Under the pieces are notes generated by a model. The model made no database searches. It saw only the letters and a program-made list of their open reading frames with translations, and was not told the origin of the DNA. The translations under genes were made by a program, and so were the position numbers. Below, piece by piece: positions 62,633 through 64,000 of a stretch of 64,000 nt of DNA. The stretch is from Fluviicoccus sp. (lineage in GTDB: Bacteria > Pseudomonadota > Gammaproteobacteria > Pseudomonadales > Moraxellaceae). How positions within the stretch are numbered: the first letter of the stretch is position 1; each line of letters starts with the position of its first letter. The stretch is from assembly GCF_030646115.1 (NCBI RefSeq), contig NZ_JAUSMX010000012.1:62001-126000 (forward strand), written 5' to 3'.

Positions 62633-64000
62633 TCACCCCGCCCATTCCACCGCAAAAGCATACTGCCCCAGCCGTTCCCGCAGCGCAGCCCCGTCCCCGC
62701 TGACAGCCAGCCGCACCAACAGCCCGCGCTTGCTGTCCTGAACCACCGCCAGCGACGCCAGACTCACCCCGGCGGCTTCGCACTCGCGCCGCACTACTCC
62801 TTCGATCTCCCGCATCTGCAGGGTCGGCTTGAAAATCTTGCCGACGGCCGTTACCGGCATCGTGTCGATGAGGCGGACATGCTTCGGTTGTGCCGCCCGC
62901 TCAGGGATGTGCTCGCCGAGGAAGGCCAGCAGTTCCTCTTCCGTCGCGAAACACCCCGGCTTCAGCTGCACATAAGCCACCGGCAATTCCCCGGCATAGG
63001 CGTCTGGCATGCCCACCGCCGCTGCGACCGCCACGGCGGGATGCTGGTGCAACGGTTCCTCGATCTGCTTCGGGTCGATATTGTGGCCACCCCGGATGAT
63101 CAGTTCCTTCTTGCGGCCGGTCAGCCAGAAATAACCGTCGTCATCCTGACGTCCCAGGTCGCCGGTGTTCATCCAGCGCTCGCCGTCGATATCCACCCAC
63201 AAGCCCTGGTTGTGCACCGGCGTCAGGTAACCGGCGAACACGTTCGGGCCGCGAATCACGATCACGCCCGGCTCATCCGTACCGGCATCGCGGACATAAG
63301 CGCCGTCGTCGTCCAGGATCACCGCTTTCATCGGCTGCCAGGGCAGGCGCAGGCCGATGGAGCCGATGCGCGACTCGCCCCCCGGTGGGTTCAGGGAGGA
63401 GACGCAGGCCCCTTCGGTCAGGCCGTAACCTTCCAGGATGCGCACGCCGGTTTCTGCTTCGAACTGGCGGAACAACTCCCCCGGCATCGGAGCCGCGCCG
63501 CAAATGGCGTATTCCAGCGAGGACAGGTCTTGGTTGCCGCGTTCCTGTTGCAGCAGGGCCGCAAACAGGGTCGGCACCCCGGAGAACAGGTTGATCCGGT
63601 AATGCGCCACGATTTCCCGGAATCGCTTGACCACATTGGGGCCCCGATAGCCCTGAGGTGTTCCGAGGATCACATGGTCGCCGCGCATCCAGCTCATCAA
63701 CCCGGTCACCAATTGGCCGTTGACGTGGAATAGCGGCAGGCCGCAGAAGATGGTGCGTGTCCGCTCGCTGCCTTCGCCGGTCATCAACTGCTGCACCGCC
63801 CAGGCATCAAAGACTTCGCAGCCGTGGGTGCGGACCGCGATTTTCGGCAGGCCGGTGGTGCCGCCGGTACAGAAGTAGGAGGAAAAGTCCCCGGCCATGA
63901 TTACCCGACCGCTTAGCAGCCGGTCGGCTGGCTGCTGCTTCATCAGCGAACGCAGGTCGGCGATGGTCAGGTTACGGATGCCGTGCCGCTCGTGCATCGC
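62633..64000 (-). CDS. AMP-forming acyl-CoA synthetase, partial (5' end outside window)
   Basis: About 455 C-terminal residues are visible and the frame runs off the right edge. SYFCTGGTTGLPKIAVRTH is the P-loop (TGGTTG rather than TSGTTG), EGYGLTEGACVSSLNPP the A5 region, WMNTGDLGRQDDDGYFWLTGRKKELI the hinge, and TAVGKIFKPTLQ holds the catalytic Lys. The family activates fatty or other carboxylic acids for CoA transfer. The extra C-terminal 50 residues are less usual. The substrate is unknown. Confidence 0.9.
   Translation of the reverse strand, partial: AMHERHGIRNLTIADLRSLMKQQPADRLLSGRVIMAGDFSSYFCTGGTTGLPKIAVRTHGCEVFDAWAVQQLMTGEGSERTRTIFCGLPLFHVNGQLVTGLMSWMRGDHVILGTPQGYRGPNVVKRFREIVAHYRINLFSGVPTLFAALLQQERGNQDLSSLEYAICGAAPMPGELFRQFEAETGVRILEGYGLTEGACVSSLNPPGGESRIGSIGLRLPWQPMKAVILDDDGAYVRDAGTDEPGVIVIRGPNVFAGYLTPVHNQGLWVDIDGERWMNTGDLGRQDDDGYFWLTGRKKELIIRGGHNIDPKQIEEPLHQHPAVAVAAAVGMPDAYAGELPVAYVQLKPGCFATEEELLAFLGEHIPERAAQPKHVRLIDTMPVTAVGKIFKPTLQMREIEGVVRRECEAAGVSLASLAVVQDSKRGLLVRLAVSGDGAALRERLGQYAFAVEWAG

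Overview
The window is GC-rich DNA of a lipid-metabolising gammaproteobacterium. This rests on codon use, gltBD, a Pseudomonas-type lipase next to a foldase-like gene, a wax-ester-synthase family protein, glutathione-dependent formaldehyde oxidation, several acyl-CoA synthetases, and a 16-bp palindrome matching the parS sites known from Pseudomonas. No rRNA, tRNA, IS transposase, integrase or CRISPR array was recognised. The genus cannot be named from the sequence alone; hydrocarbon- or lipid-degrading groups would fit.

Layout. 1-4.7 kb: C-terminal part of a wax ester synthase/DGAT, then an extracellular lipase divergent from an AraC regulator that is translationally coupled to a foldase-like protein. 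4.8-5.4 kb: an AT-richer orphan gene beside a palindromic repeat. 5.5-11.6 kb: gltBD. 11.9-13.8 kb: two convergent acyltransferases. 14.3-18.4 kb: two HD-GYP signalling proteins, one with a degenerate receiver, one with a MASE3-like membrane sensor. 18.7-22.2 kb: a glycyl radical enzyme of unassigned substrate and its activase, behind a perfect FNR/ANR box. 22.5-30.0 kb: the most unusual region, a one-direction gene series (radical SAM, MoxR AAA+ ATPase, orphan protein, HEXXH-plus-vWA protein, small helical orphan, PaaK-like adenylate-forming ligase), the last five of them overlapping. 30.1-38.7 kb: BVMO-like flavoprotein, NHL lipoprotein, START protein, and a MarR / double acyl-CoA dehydrogenase / acetoacetate-decarboxylase-like / ferredoxin reductase group. 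38.7-45.8 kb: HPP-CBS protein, NnrS, RetSat-like oxidoreductase with PadR, a parS site, frmA-fghA. 45.8-53.4 kb: regulators, a PF10118 protein, an MpaB-type oxygenase and a soluble paralogue of the MASE3 HD-GYP protein. 53.5-61.3 kb: a lipid or sterol-like cluster (two SDRs, GMC oxidoreductase, START protein, TetR, acyl-CoA synthetase). 61.5-64 kb: a tandem minisatellite, a second AT-richer orphan, a GFA-family protein and a partial acyl-CoA synthetase.

The genes point to uptake, activation and oxidation of long-chain or polycyclic lipids, storage as neutral lipid, formaldehyde detoxification, cyclic-di-GMP turnover and one oxygen-regulated radical enzyme. Scattered through the gaps are at least four sequence families of GTAG-headed inverted-pair repeats (REPIN-like). 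Several short perfect inverted repeats sit in divergent promoters and are probably operators of the adjacent MarR, PadR, TetR and AraC genes.
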